A stretch of DNA of 62,344 nt from Flavobacterium sp. KMS (GTDB lineage: Bacteria; Bacteroidota; Bacteroidia; Flavobacteriales; Flavobacteriaceae). Below, piece after piece: positions 18,488 through 26,942 of the stretch. Below the pieces are notes generated by a model. That model ran no database searches, was not told the origin of the DNA, and was given only the letters and a program-made list of their open reading frames with translations. The position numbers were made by a program, and so were the translations under genes. The DNA is taken from contig NZ_JSYP01000028.1 of NCBI RefSeq assembly GCF_000813005.1, positions 1 to 62,344 on the forward strand. The letters run 5' to 3'. Each line of letters starts with the position of its first letter. Within the stretch, counting starts at the first letter, position 1.

Positions 18488-20059
18488 TTATGATTTTGGC
18501 TCACATGCTTCTGAACCAAGATTTTGCCACATAGAACCTGTAGAACTACCAGGTTCGTTACCTGGTTCTGCTTGGTAACTGGCTTTCCATTGAGAATGAT
18601 TATGATTTACATAACTGTTGGCTTCATAACTTCTTATATTATTCCAGATTGTTGCTATATTGCTAATCAACTTCCAGCTATCATTTATATCTGGTTGCAG
18701 TTCTCCGGGATTAATATAATGTTTGTTCTCCCATACTAAGCCTTTATAACTTACTTTATGAGTTCTTTCTCCAGGATAAGCTATAGTAGAATTCCAAACC
18801 GGATAATCACCTGCAGTATCATCAACACATTTTCCTGGTTCAGGGTCATCTTGTAATACAGTTAATTTTGCAACAGCAGTGGCAGTCTGATTTTTACTGT
18901 CAGTAACTGTACATGTAATATCAAATACTCTATGATTTTCTACATTAGCTGTTACATAAGTGATATGAAACATATTGTGATCAATATCTGGAGATGTCAA
19001 AGGATCAGGTAAGTTCCATTTATAAGTAAATGGCCCCTCCCCGTCTGAAACCATAGCATTAAATTTAGCATCGACACCTTTTTTTACAGTCAGCAAAGCA
19101 GGCATAATCTCTAATGTTGGTAATGACGGAACTGAACTATCTTTTACTATTAAATCAGCATAAGCTTCGGTAGTTTTGCCATTTTTATCAGTCACCTTAC
19201 ACGTAATATCAAATCTTTTATTACCTACCACATTATCTGTAGTATAAGTTACATTCTCTTTATCAAGACTATTGCCACTAGAGCCTAACCCTGAAGGCAA
19301 GTTCCATAAATAAGTAAATGGAGCTTCTCCCTCTGCAGAACAACTAAAAAAGGCTGTGTTTCCTTTTTCTACCTCTACTTCATTAGGTGTAATATTTACT
19401 ATAGGTGCTGGTTCTGGATTTTCGGAATCATCAAAGTCAAGATCAAATGTTTGATAAAATGCATGAGCAGTGTCAGAGACAATCCATGCTACTATCATTA
19501 CATGATGTCCTTTTTTTTGAGGAAGTACTACACTGGTTTCGGTTGGTGCTGCTCCATATGGAAGAGGAGTTGCATAATGATGCATGTTAAACGGGACAGG
19601 CTCAAGCTGATCTCTAGTTATTCTTTCATCAGGATTCCAGCCATCTTTAGTAATCCAGTGATTATATCCTCTGGTGGCATGAGGAGCATTATAACTCCAT
19701 CTCATTCTAAAATTTTGACCCGAATTAACTTTTGTTTTTGGCCATACTTGCCCTTTTTTTGCTTGCAACTCACGGTCAGTACAATTTACGATATCCCAAT
19801 CAGATCCAGATTCGTTTGTCCAGCCTCCACTATTTATATAATTATCCGGAGGTACAGGTCTGGTGTGAGAACCACCTTGTTCATCTTGTGGATATTTATC
19901 TAAACCGGAACTTACTATTGTCGTAAAAAATTTACCTCCCTCAAATTGATTTATGTTCCAATCGAGTAACCATCCCAGATCATAAGCTAGTCTTCCGCGC
20001 GTGTTGAATGCATAACCGTGCCTGGTTTTTTTTGCAGTTTTTAATTTTGCTTCTTGCAT
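18488..20059 (-). CDS. AA10-type chitin-binding lytic polysaccharide monooxygenase without signal peptide
   Basis: This 523-aa protein has an AA10/chitin_bind_3 domain at about residues 14-210. The putative copper histidine-brace residues are His14 (RHGYAF) and His127 (SYNAPHATRGYNHWITKDGW), with a late aromatic in FYQTFDLDF. Two Ig/PKD-like domains (about 216-305 and 312-405) and two CBM5/12-like chitin-binding modules (about 424-470 and 472-518) follow. AA10 enzymes oxidatively cleave chitin or cellulose and need the catalytic His as mature N-terminus. Here 13 basic residues ending in Arg precede it, there is no signal peptide, and a TAA lies in frame a few codons upstream, so none is missed. 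Either the prosequence is trimmed after release or the enzyme leaves by lysis or another route. Confidence 0.88.
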   Translation of the reverse strand: MQEAKLKTAKKTRHGYAFNTRGRLAYDLGWLLDWNINQFEGGKFFTTIVSSGLDKYPQDEQGGSHTRPVPPDNYINSGGWTNESGSDWDIVNCTDRELQAKKGQVWPKTKVNSGQNFRMRWSYNAPHATRGYNHWITKDGWNPDERITRDQLEPVPFNMHHYATPLPYGAAPTETSVVLPQKKGHHVMIVAWIVSDTAHAFYQTFDLDFDDSENPEPAPIVNITPNEVEVEKGNTAFFSCSAEGEAPFTYLWNLPSGLGSSGNSLDKENVTYTTDNVVGNKRFDITCKVTDKNGKTTEAYADLIVKDSSVPSLPTLEIMPALLTVKKGVDAKFNAMVSDGEGPFTYKWNLPDPLTSPDIDHNMFHITYVTANVENHRVFDITCTVTDSKNQTATAVAKLTVLQDDPEPGKCVDDTAGDYPVWNSTIAYPGERTHKVSYKGLVWENKHYINPGELQPDINDSWKLISNIATIWNNIRSYEANSYVNHNHSQWKASYQAEPGNEPGSSTGSMWQNLGSEACEPKS

Positions 20060-20747
20060 AATTTTTAGGTTTTAAGTTAATATTGTAAGATTTGGGTTAA
20101 TCTTATTCCTTATTTCCTTTAAAATTAAAACTTTTTTATCATAAAATATAAATTTTAATAAGAAAATATGCATATCATATATTAATGATAATATTGAACA
20201 TTTAAAATGAATTCTATATTAAGAATCTCTTTTTTAAGTGTTAAGGATGCACTAAAGAGAAATGCCTATTTCTTCAAATCGAGCAGAAAATGGTTTGGAA
20301 TTTATATTTGTGGGGTACTAAGTCAAAAAGCTTCAGAGAAATCTGGAGCTTGTTTTATGGAATAAAGTGATGTTTTTACCATTCAAATGAACCCGCTATC
20401 CGGGTGTTATCGCAAGCACTGTGCAAATGTGTCTGACTTTGTACTATTTCTTAAAACAAATCTATTCTAAAAAACTAAAACGTCATAAAGTCTCTGACTC
20501 TACCTCAAATTTATTATAAATCATATTGGTTAAAAGATTTAGCATTCAAAAGATTCACAACTGATATTTTTAGAAAATGTACAATTTATAACAACATAAA
20601 AAAACAGGTAAAGTTAGAGATATTTACCTATGTCCATCCGTTTAACTATTTCTTAAACTACTTACAATTAGACAATCAGGTATAAATACGCATGTTTTAT
20701 CGTTAAAACAATCCTTTATTTGTTATTGTAATTATAAAAACCCCCAA
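20060..20747. other. Intergenic region with hairpins, no supported gene
   Basis: No convincing ORF was found. AAGCTTCAG...CTGGAGCTT (about 20328-20352) forms an imperfect terminator-like hairpin and ACCCG...CGGGT (about 20393-20407) a second. At about 20424-20452 a segment with TGTGCAAATG...CTGACTTTG matches the reverse of the repeat at 23775-23798. The region must hold promoters for the leftward LPMO and the rightward 319-aa gene, but no consensus box stands out. Confidence 0.5.
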
Positions 20748-21707
20748 ATGGAAGCAAAATCTGAAACCCGCATCGACCCGCATGATTTAGACATGGTCGC
20801 GTTTAATTCAAATAAAAAAATAAGAGCTAGAAATGCTGTATTGGCTGTAGATGCAGCCATGCAGGAAAACTATACGATCTTAAAATCAGAATTAATCGAA
20901 CATTTAAGCCCAGTCATTGTAGTACAAAACGATGGACAGGGAGGAACTTTTACTTTGGTATATCAAGGCACGCAGGAAAGTGTTCAGCCAGTACCTCAAC
21001 TATTCCAACTCGTTAAATCAGTAAGCCACACACCTCTTGGTATTTATGTTATTATTGCACCTTATTTAAAGGAGCCTCATGTAAAAGATTGGATCAAACC
21101 TCTGGAAAAATTCAAAGAGACCCTTCAGGAAGCCCTGAAAAACTTACCCGATGCCGAATTGCCATTTCACGCACAGGAATCTTGTAAAAAAGTGCTGGAA
21201 GGCGGTATTCGTTTCATAGACGATTCTGTAAAAGCGGACCGTTTCAGCATTGATAGTTTCGAGGCATTTACAGCTAGTGTCCAGAGTGATATCCAAACCA
21301 ATATGAGTTATGCTGCCAAAGCGCAGGTTGATGGTGTGGAAGAATTGCTAATACGTTGGCGCAACAAATTAGGGCCAGAAGAATGGAGAAAAACATATGG
21401 TATTGTTTTGGCCATTTGGACTACCGAATACTTAAACCAGAATTGGCTTATCCTAAACCATATGATGGACCCTACAACGGTCGATTCTCATTTGTTTACC
21501 ATAGGAATTGCCAGTTTTGCTGAAAACACTGTGCCCGTAGCTTTAGACAACCTGGCTCGGATTGTACAAGACAACATCGCAGCCGCTATGGTTTTTTCTG
21601 AGGATTCTGAGCTGGCAGATTCTTTAAAAGGACCACAAGATTTGCTTTCTACAGCGATTGAGAAAATTATTGGCTGCCCGCATACTACAACTAAAAAAGT
21701 AAAATAA
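20748..21707 (+). CDS. Unrecognised 319-aa protein
   Basis: I do not recognise this protein. It has no signal peptide and no strong membrane segment. Residues about 1-60 are acidic and helical, about 60-110 look like beta strands (VIVVQNDGQGGTFTLVYQGT), and the rest is predicted helical (LEKFKETLQEALKNLPDAELPF, AKAQVDGVEELLIRWRNKLGPEEW). It is a single gene after a long gap; the LPMO is divergently oriented on the left. Codon use looks more balanced than in the surrounding AT-rich spacers, supporting a real gene. Function unknown. Confidence 0.75.
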   Translation: MEAKSETRIDPHDLDMVAFNSNKKIRARNAVLAVDAAMQENYTILKSELIEHLSPVIVVQNDGQGGTFTLVYQGTQESVQPVPQLFQLVKSVSHTPLGIYVIIAPYLKEPHVKDWIKPLEKFKETLQEALKNLPDAELPFHAQESCKKVLEGGIRFIDDSVKADRFSIDSFEAFTASVQSDIQTNMSYAAKAQVDGVEELLIRWRNKLGPEEWRKTYGIVLAIWTTEYLNQNWLILNHMMDPTTVDSHLFTIGIASFAENTVPVALDNLARIVQDNIAAAMVFSEDSELADSLKGPQDLLSTAIEKIIGCPHTTTKKVK

Positions 21708-21876
21708 AGGCCGAAAGAGTTTTTTTAGGAGGTATAAATGATGAGGTATTGGTGGTTTGCTTTCTTTGTTTTTGAAACTAAATATATTCGTAATCTTTTA
21801 TTTTTCGAACTAAAAGAAAAGTATATAAATAAGTAATAAAAGTAATTTTAAACGAAATCTCTTTTATTATTGCCAA

Positions 21877-22137
21877 ATGTTAGAAATTCTTTATCAAGAC
21901 GAATATATTATAGCTATTAATAAACCAAGTGGATTGTTGGTTCACAAATCATTTTATGCGCGCGATGCAAAAGTGTATGCTATTCAAGAATTGAGAAATC
22001 AAATAGGAGGGCAACACGTTTATCCTATTCATCCGTTAGACCGAAAAACATCTGGCGTATTGATATTTGCGTTGGATAAAGAGGTAATGTATCAGATGTG
22101 TTGGTGGTCAATAATTCCATCTAATATTTGTACGTAA
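21877..22137 (+). pseudogene. Truncated TruC/RluA-family pseudouridine synthase
   Basis: The first 70 residues are a clear RluA/TruC-type pseudouridine synthase start (LYQDEYIIAINKPSGLLVHKS, then HPLDRKTSGVLIFALDKEV with the catalytic Asp). The sequence then changes to an unrelated tail and stops at residue 86, whereas the family normally needs about 230-250 residues. The usual HRLDR is also changed to HPLDR. The gene has lost most of its catalytic domain. A functional copy elsewhere in the genome is likely but outside this window. Confidence 0.85.
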
Positions 22138-22171
22138 TCAGAGATTTATACTAATATCGTAGTAAAATTAA

Positions 22172-22196
22172 AACAACCTTCGGGTTGTTTTTTTAT
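22172..22196 (+). terminator. UUCG-loop terminator
   Basis: AACAACC (22172-22178) and GGTTGTT (22183-22189) pair around a TTCG tetraloop and are followed by a T-rich tail. It is a strong terminator for the decayed pseudouridine synthase locus. Confidence 0.88.
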
Positions 22197-22221
22197 TTTC
22201 TAATGTCTTAAATCGAAAAGA

Positions 22222-22527
22222 ATGACTTCAAATCCGACTTGGTGTTGCAGATGTGTTGGTGAAATTAAAAACATGATAAAATATGGAAAAACAAAGTCTG
22301 GTAATCAAAGATATATTTGTAGACTTTGCAGGAAAACAAGAGTTGAAAGTTATACTTATCAAGCTTACAAACCTGATATTGATGAAAGTATCATTCAGTT
22401 CACAAAAGAAGGTTTAGGAATAAGAAGTACAACAAGAATATTAAAAATACCCGATCGCGGATTTGTAATCCGTACCCGCAAAGTATATCTTAACATATTT
22501 AAAAAAATAAAATCCCGTTTTTATTAA
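22222..22527 (+). pseudogene. IS1-family transposase remnant (InsA-like zinc-binding N-terminus)
   Basis: The 101-aa frame has the N-terminal pattern of IS1-type transposases: CC..C near the start, YGKTKSGNQRYICRLCRKT, SYTYQAYKPDID, then KEGLGIRSTTRILKIP, i.e. a zinc ribbon and the first HTH. After residue about 77 it runs into a hairpin repeat (from 22450) and ends; the DDE catalytic half is absent. No terminal inverted repeats of an intact element were seen. It is an inactive fragment. Confidence 0.8.
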
Positions 22528-22588
22528 TACTAAGAACGGGCACGGAAAGGATTTCCGCGCTATCGTTGTGCATACCTAAGAGATCGGG
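22450..22588. repeat. REP-like hairpin element interrupting the IS1 remnant
   Basis: The block is bounded by CCCGATC (22450-22456) and GATCGGG (22582-22588). It contains hairpins CGGATT/AATCCG (22458-22472), CCCGTT/AACGGG (22514-22540) and GCACGGAAA/TTTCCGCGC (22540-22560). The right part resembles 27538-27586, including the tail GTTG(C/T)GCATA..C..AG.GATCGG. This looks like a mobile palindromic repeat family. Confidence 0.7.
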
Positions 22589-22592
22589 AAAA

Positions 22593-23636
22593 TTAGTAAT
22601 ATTCAATTTCATATTCTTTAATGTCTTTTTCATATTCACCGTCAAAATTTAACTCTGTAATTTCAGAAATCTTATTACCAAAATCGTCATAAAGAATTTC
22701 TTTTACTTCTTCACCATTATTTCGATTCTCAACATAACTGATTAACTTTCCTTTACTGTTATAATTAAATTTCTCAATTATTTTATTAAAACCGCTGTCT
22801 GTTGATTTTTCTATAATTAATCCTTTTTCATCCAAAACATATTCATACAAACAACAAAGCTCATCGTCCCAATCTGTTTTTATTTCTAAAGAGTGATATT
22901 TAATCAGCAAGTTATTTTCATTATAGTAATTATAGACTCCACCTCTAAACGCTAATTTATCTTCTAAACTTTCTCCATCATAATGATACATTTCTTCTGA
23001 TATCGTATTTCCAAATTGATCGTATTCAAAAACTATTTCCTCTACTAAAAAGTACATAGAGATTTTGGTATCTACCATATTTCCGTCTATATCAAAACCA
23101 AATATTTTCATCATTTCAAAAAACTCCATATATCCTTCAGATTCCTCTGCACCAATAAAATCATGATGTGGTATCTCAAAATAGATTGTTCTGAAAGGTT
23201 TTTTAGCATCATTATATCTGGTAACTGAGAGTGATATCAAAATACCTGAAGAATTAAAAAACTTTCTGTACTCGTAATCTTCAACATAACTGTATTCTAT
23301 ACTATTTTCAATATTGTTTTCTGAATCAAACTTCTTCATAGAAAGAAGCCGTTTATCCGCTCCATATTGATAATAATACGTTGCGAAACCGAAATCTTCT
23401 TTTTCTATTTCATTATTTTCATTATACCATGTTTCATCTCTTCTACGTAATATTCCTTCGCTATTAAATCGTTCCTTCAAACTGTATTGATTTTCATATC
23501 TGTAAATTTCTACTGATACAACTATTCCTTCTTCATATTCTTCATCTCTTACTATTTTACCTTCTCCATTATAGCATTCAATTTGTTGAACAATAGCATT
23601 TTTAATTGTTTTGCGGCTTTTAATTTTTACAGACAT
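22593..23636 (-). CDS. YD/RHS-like repeat protein of unknown function
   Basis: This 347-aa acidic protein has no signal peptide. It is built from degenerate units of the YxxxGxLxxxxxxxx type, for example NYNSKGKLISYVENRN, LYDDFGNKISEITELN and EYDQFGNTISEEMYHY, reminiscent of YD (RHS) repeats and of short antigen-like repeats. It lacks an RHS core or toxin tip. It lies between two hairpin repeat regions in a patchy accessory area. It could be a remnant or relative of an RHS system, or an immunity-like protein; neither can be decided from sequence. Confidence 0.65.
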   Translation of the reverse strand: MSVKIKSRKTIKNAIVQQIECYNGEGKIVRDEEYEEGIVVSVEIYRYENQYSLKERFNSEGILRRRDETWYNENNEIEKEDFGFATYYYQYGADKRLLSMKKFDSENNIENSIEYSYVEDYEYRKFFNSSGILISLSVTRYNDAKKPFRTIYFEIPHHDFIGAEESEGYMEFFEMMKIFGFDIDGNMVDTKISMYFLVEEIVFEYDQFGNTISEEMYHYDGESLEDKLAFRGGVYNYYNENNLLIKYHSLEIKTDWDDELCCLYEYVLDEKGLIIEKSTDSGFNKIIEKFNYNSKGKLISYVENRNNGEEVKEILYDDFGNKISEITELNFDGEYEKDIKEYEIEYY

Positions 23637-23722
23637 AATTTTCGAACATATTAAAAACTATGAAGATAGAAAATATATACCGTTTTATAAAAATAATCCA
23701 GGCAATATAAGATCTAAGCATC

Positions 23723-23925
23723 AAAAGTCGGGAGACTTTTATCAGGTTTGCAATTTCTAAGAAACAAAAAAAATGCGCAAAGTCAGAGACATTTGCGCAG
23801 CTTTTCATGAGAACACTTCGGAGAGCGGACTTCGCACCCACATAGAGAATCAACAAAGTGAAGTATCAAAAAGTAATAGCATCATATTATAGAATGTTGG
23901 AACGGGTACGAAGTCGGGAGACTTC
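23723..23925. repeat. Hairpin repeat cluster with GGGA loops (copy 1)
   Basis: Three hairpins lie in 200 bp: AAAAGTC-GGGA-GACTTTT (23723-23740), GCGCAAA...TTTGCGC with nested GTC/GAC (23775-23798), and GAAGTC-GGGA-GACTTC (23910-23925). The right half, from GACTTCGCACCC at 23829 through GCATCATATTATAGAAT to the last hairpin, recurs almost base for base at 26791-26886. This is a dispersed non-coding repeat. Confidence 0.8.
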
Positions 23926-23968
23926 ACGTATCACATTATTTTTCTGACTAAAACAAATAAAAATTAAC

Positions 23969-26161
23969 TTAATTCACAGCCTTCACCTGCAAGATTACAC
24001 TGGTTCTTCTAGCATTGACTTCTGGATTAAAACCAACCTTCATCAGAAAATCTCCCGAATAAATCTTGGAGCTATCAATGGGTGACTGTGTTTCGGGATA
24101 AAGATTTACTTCTTCAATTCTATATTGCATTTTTGGGTCCAGTCCCTGCATTTTAATAGGCAACCCAATGGTGGTATTGAATGTAGTGGCTACATAATAG
24201 TTGAACACAATTACCTCTTCTTGAGTCTCCTTTACGTATGCCATCGATGCCACTTTTTCATCATCGGGGTTTTGTAACCTATATTGATCACCATGCCAGA
24301 TGATATCTTTAATTCCATTATACAGCTTCACTGCATTTTGTGCATACAGTAAATCCTTAGCATCTAATTCATTTACCCGAATATCGAAACCCAGTTTGCC
24401 CATCATGGCAACATCTGTTTTAAACTTGATGGATTGTTTGCCCATATCCGTTACATGATTGTCCACAGCAATAGAAGGAAAATAATATGAATATTCCCAT
24501 TGCATAAATATTCTGTCAAACGGGTTGGTATTATCGCTCGGCCAAAACTCCGTGAAGTACTGCAGGGCAGCATAATCAACTCTTGAGCCACCACCTGCAC
24601 AAAGCATCATAGGTGTTTTTGGATGTTTGGCTCTTACTCTTTCCAATACTTTGTTTAAACCACGAACATATTCAATATAAAAGTGATCCTGGTTTTTTAA
24701 GAATGGTGAGTGGGCATTATAGATAAGCGAATTACAATCCCATTTGATGAACGCCAATTCAGGTACATCTTTAAACAATTGCTCCACAGTGTTGTATACA
24801 AAATCCTGAACCGCTGGATTAGTAAGATCAAGCACAAGTTGGTTGCGCATATAAAATTCTTTTATACCTGGTTGCCTGATGATCCAGTCAGGATTTTTTT
24901 CATACAATTCGCTTTTAGGATTCACCATTTCGGGTTCTATCCATATACCAAACTTTACGCCATGGGCAGTAGCTTCCTTACCTATAGAGCTGATACCATT
25001 CTTGAGTTTTTGTTTATTATACTGCCAGTCACCCAACCCTGCTGAGGCTCCGTTGCGGGGATATTTATTACCAAACCACCCGTCGTCTAACAGAAAAACA
25101 TCCACTCCTAGTTTCTTTGTGTCTTTAGTGAGCTCGCTCAGTTTTTCATCATTGAAATCGAAATAAGTGGTTTCCCAATTGTTTAATATGGTTTGGCGCT
25201 GGCCGCTACCTTGCGCCAATTGATAGTTTCTGGCCCAGCGTTGCAAGTTACGGCTTGCCCTGCCTTTACCTTCATCAGAATAAGTGTAAACAAAACGTGG
25301 TGTAGTGAACTTCTCAGATGGTTTTAATGTGTAGTTCGATGAAAAATTATTGATGCCCGCTGTTACCCGCAAGTAGTATTCATCAAAGGTTTCAAAATCA
25401 ATTTTAAAGTTACCGGACCATTCCAATGAACCAGCAATTACTTCACCTTCTGTTTCGCCTGCGGGCTTGTTGATCGATATCATGAAGGAGGATGAATGCA
25501 ACAGGTTGCTGCGTGTACCCAGCTTTGAATCAAGTGTGCGGATGCCATGCAATAACTGCTGTTCTTCCGACAGCATCTCACGCCCCCAGCCACTGTAATG
25601 ATTTTTAAGGAAAAACTTTTTACCCTGGAGTGTAAGGTTCGCAGAAGCATATTTATTCAGCATTACATTACCCTTTTCCTTATGCTCTATTTCCGACCAT
25701 TGTTCAATTACATCTTCTTTATAATAGGCCTTGTAAAATAATGTAACCTGGAATTTGTACCTCGCATCGTTCAACACAATAGTAGTCAACGTCTGGTTAT
25801 CATCAATTTTTTTTACTTCGTGATTCACATACTTCAATACGGCGGATTTATTTCCATCGCTGTGGGTTACAGACAGAGCAGGCTCCATCAGGTTAAGCGA
25901 GCCGGATGCTACGTAGGCTTCCCTCTTGTTAAACAAATCATCATTACCCACCTTAAACTTATCCAGCGAATTGATGACCGCATACTCATCTGTATTTTTT
26001 AGTTTTTTCCCAAGGTAGGTAGCCAATAAAGAGCTGTCTTTATCTGTTTGCAGTACTAGAACTGTGTTTTCAGTAGATACCGTAATGGTTTCCTGACTAG
26101 TAGCCTTGCCTGTAAAAAATATCATCACAACGAAACAGGTTTTAAAAAGTTTAGAATGCAT
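23969..26161 (-). CDS. GH36 alpha-galactosidase
   Basis: This 730-aa exported glycosidase has a signal peptide (MHSKLFKTCFVVMIFFTGKATSQ), an N-terminal beta-supersandwich, a catalytic TIM barrel from about residue 330 (NWETTYFDFNDEKL, VFLLDDGWFG) and a C-terminal beta domain. The nucleophile Asp475 is in IKWDCN and the acid/base Asp543 in FWPSDNTNPFDR, as in GH36. It releases terminal alpha-galactose from oligosaccharides such as raffinose, probably in the periplasm. The gene is visibly richer in G+C and in CTG/GCC-type codons than its neighbours, and repeat DNA flanks it, suggesting acquisition. Its start overlaps the end of a 53-codon ORF. Confidence 0.92.
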   Translation of the reverse strand: MHSKLFKTCFVVMIFFTGKATSQETITVSTENTVLVLQTDKDSSLLATYLGKKLKNTDEYAVINSLDKFKVGNDDLFNKREAYVASGSLNLMEPALSVTHSDGNKSAVLKYVNHEVKKIDDNQTLTTIVLNDARYKFQVTLFYKAYYKEDVIEQWSEIEHKEKGNVMLNKYASANLTLQGKKFFLKNHYSGWGREMLSEEQQLLHGIRTLDSKLGTRSNLLHSSSFMISINKPAGETEGEVIAGSLEWSGNFKIDFETFDEYYLRVTAGINNFSSNYTLKPSEKFTTPRFVYTYSDEGKGRASRNLQRWARNYQLAQGSGQRQTILNNWETTYFDFNDEKLSELTKDTKKLGVDVFLLDDGWFGNKYPRNGASAGLGDWQYNKQKLKNGISSIGKEATAHGVKFGIWIEPEMVNPKSELYEKNPDWIIRQPGIKEFYMRNQLVLDLTNPAVQDFVYNTVEQLFKDVPELAFIKWDCNSLIYNAHSPFLKNQDHFYIEYVRGLNKVLERVRAKHPKTPMMLCAGGGSRVDYAALQYFTEFWPSDNTNPFDRIFMQWEYSYYFPSIAVDNHVTDMGKQSIKFKTDVAMMGKLGFDIRVNELDAKDLLYAQNAVKLYNGIKDIIWHGDQYRLQNPDDEKVASMAYVKETQEEVIVFNYYVATTFNTTIGLPIKMQGLDPKMQYRIEEVNLYPETQSPIDSSKIYSGDFLMKVGFNPEVNARRTSVILQVKAVN

Positions 26162-26312
26162 TTTGTGTCGATTTTAAATTAATAAATTGGGAAACTTCGA
26201 TATTAAAATCATCTTTTTCGATATCTATATTTTTTTTCTCGTACTCAAAAATATCTTGTGAATATCCTGATGTGTAAAAAAATATTAATACCATTAATAT
26301 TTGTATTTTCAT
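26151..26312 (-). CDS. 53-aa signal-peptide ORF overlapping the alpha-galactosidase start
   Basis: An ATG at 26312 opens MKIQILMVLIFFYTSGYSQ, a good Bacteroidota signal peptide, then an acidic stretch rich in Asp, Glu and Lys, with the stop at 26151 overlapping the alpha-galactosidase ATG (26159-26161) by 11 nt. It is AT-rich like the host DNA. It could be the stump of an older exported protein cut by arrival of the alpha-galactosidase gene, or a short leader translated in coupling with it. Not recognised. Confidence 0.45.
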   Translation of the reverse strand: MKIQILMVLIFFYTSGYSQDIFEYEKKNIDIEKDDFNIEVSQFINLKSTQNAF

Positions 26313-26747
26313 GAAATGATCAGTGTTTTAGTCATTAATATTGGTTTCAAAACAAATTGAAAATTTTATATAAATTGAGAGTATGAATACTTTTTAAAGA
26401 CAGTAAAATGATAAAATAAATATATTTTGTAATATTTACTTTAAACTTTGATCATCTAAGGCATATTTGAAGTGTTTTTAAATATATGATTATTCATAAT
26501 TAATTTTTAAGCAAAAAAAAGAATAATTCATAAGATTTTAGAAATACAATATTATCATCAAATAATACTATATTATCCTAAATTGTATAATCTCAAACAA
26601 AACTTCTATCGCACTATGCTTAAAACTTAACTCTTAAAAAAAAAATAATACAACAGCCACTATTAAACAAGATAAAATGCAATCAAAACACTATCAGACC
26701 CTGTTCTCCCCTCTCGTATAGATATATTATAGAACTAAATAAAACGC
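26313..26747. other. AT-rich spacer, no gene seen
   Basis: This is strongly AT-rich with A/T runs and no coding pattern in any frame. It probably holds the promoter of the leftward alpha-galactosidase unit. Confidence 0.5.
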
Positions 26748-26886
26748 GCTCCCCGAAAAGTTCTTATGAAAAGCTGTGCAAAGGTCTCCTGACTTCGCAC
26801 CCGCATAGAGAATCAACAAAGAGATGTCTCAAAAAGTAATAGCATCATATTATAGAATATCGGAACGGCAAGAAGTCGGGAGACTT
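26748..26886. repeat. Hairpin repeat (copy 2)
   Basis: 26791-26886 matches 23829-23924 closely: GACTTCGCACCC, CATAGAGAATCAACAAAG, AAAAAGTAATAGCATCATATTA and the GAAGTCGGGAGACTT hairpin. The left part (26751-26790, CGCGCTCCCCGAA...AAAGCTGTGCAAA) instead matches the reverse complement of 23776-23826, so one half is inverted between copies. Such inversion is typical of palindromic repeat pairs. Confidence 0.78.
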
Positions 26887-26942
26887 TGCAGCAGTGGTTT
26901 CAATAATTCAAAAACAATATTATAAACAACAGTTATTATTAA

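Noticed and set aside
20213..20363. A 52-codon plus-strand ORF beginning MNSILRISFLSVKDAL
   Set aside because: No signal, domain or conserved context; it runs across terminator-like hairpins and seems a chance frame.
22222..22527. Active IS1 element
   Set aside because: Only the zinc-ribbon and first HTH of the transposase remain; the DDE domain and terminal inverted repeats are absent.
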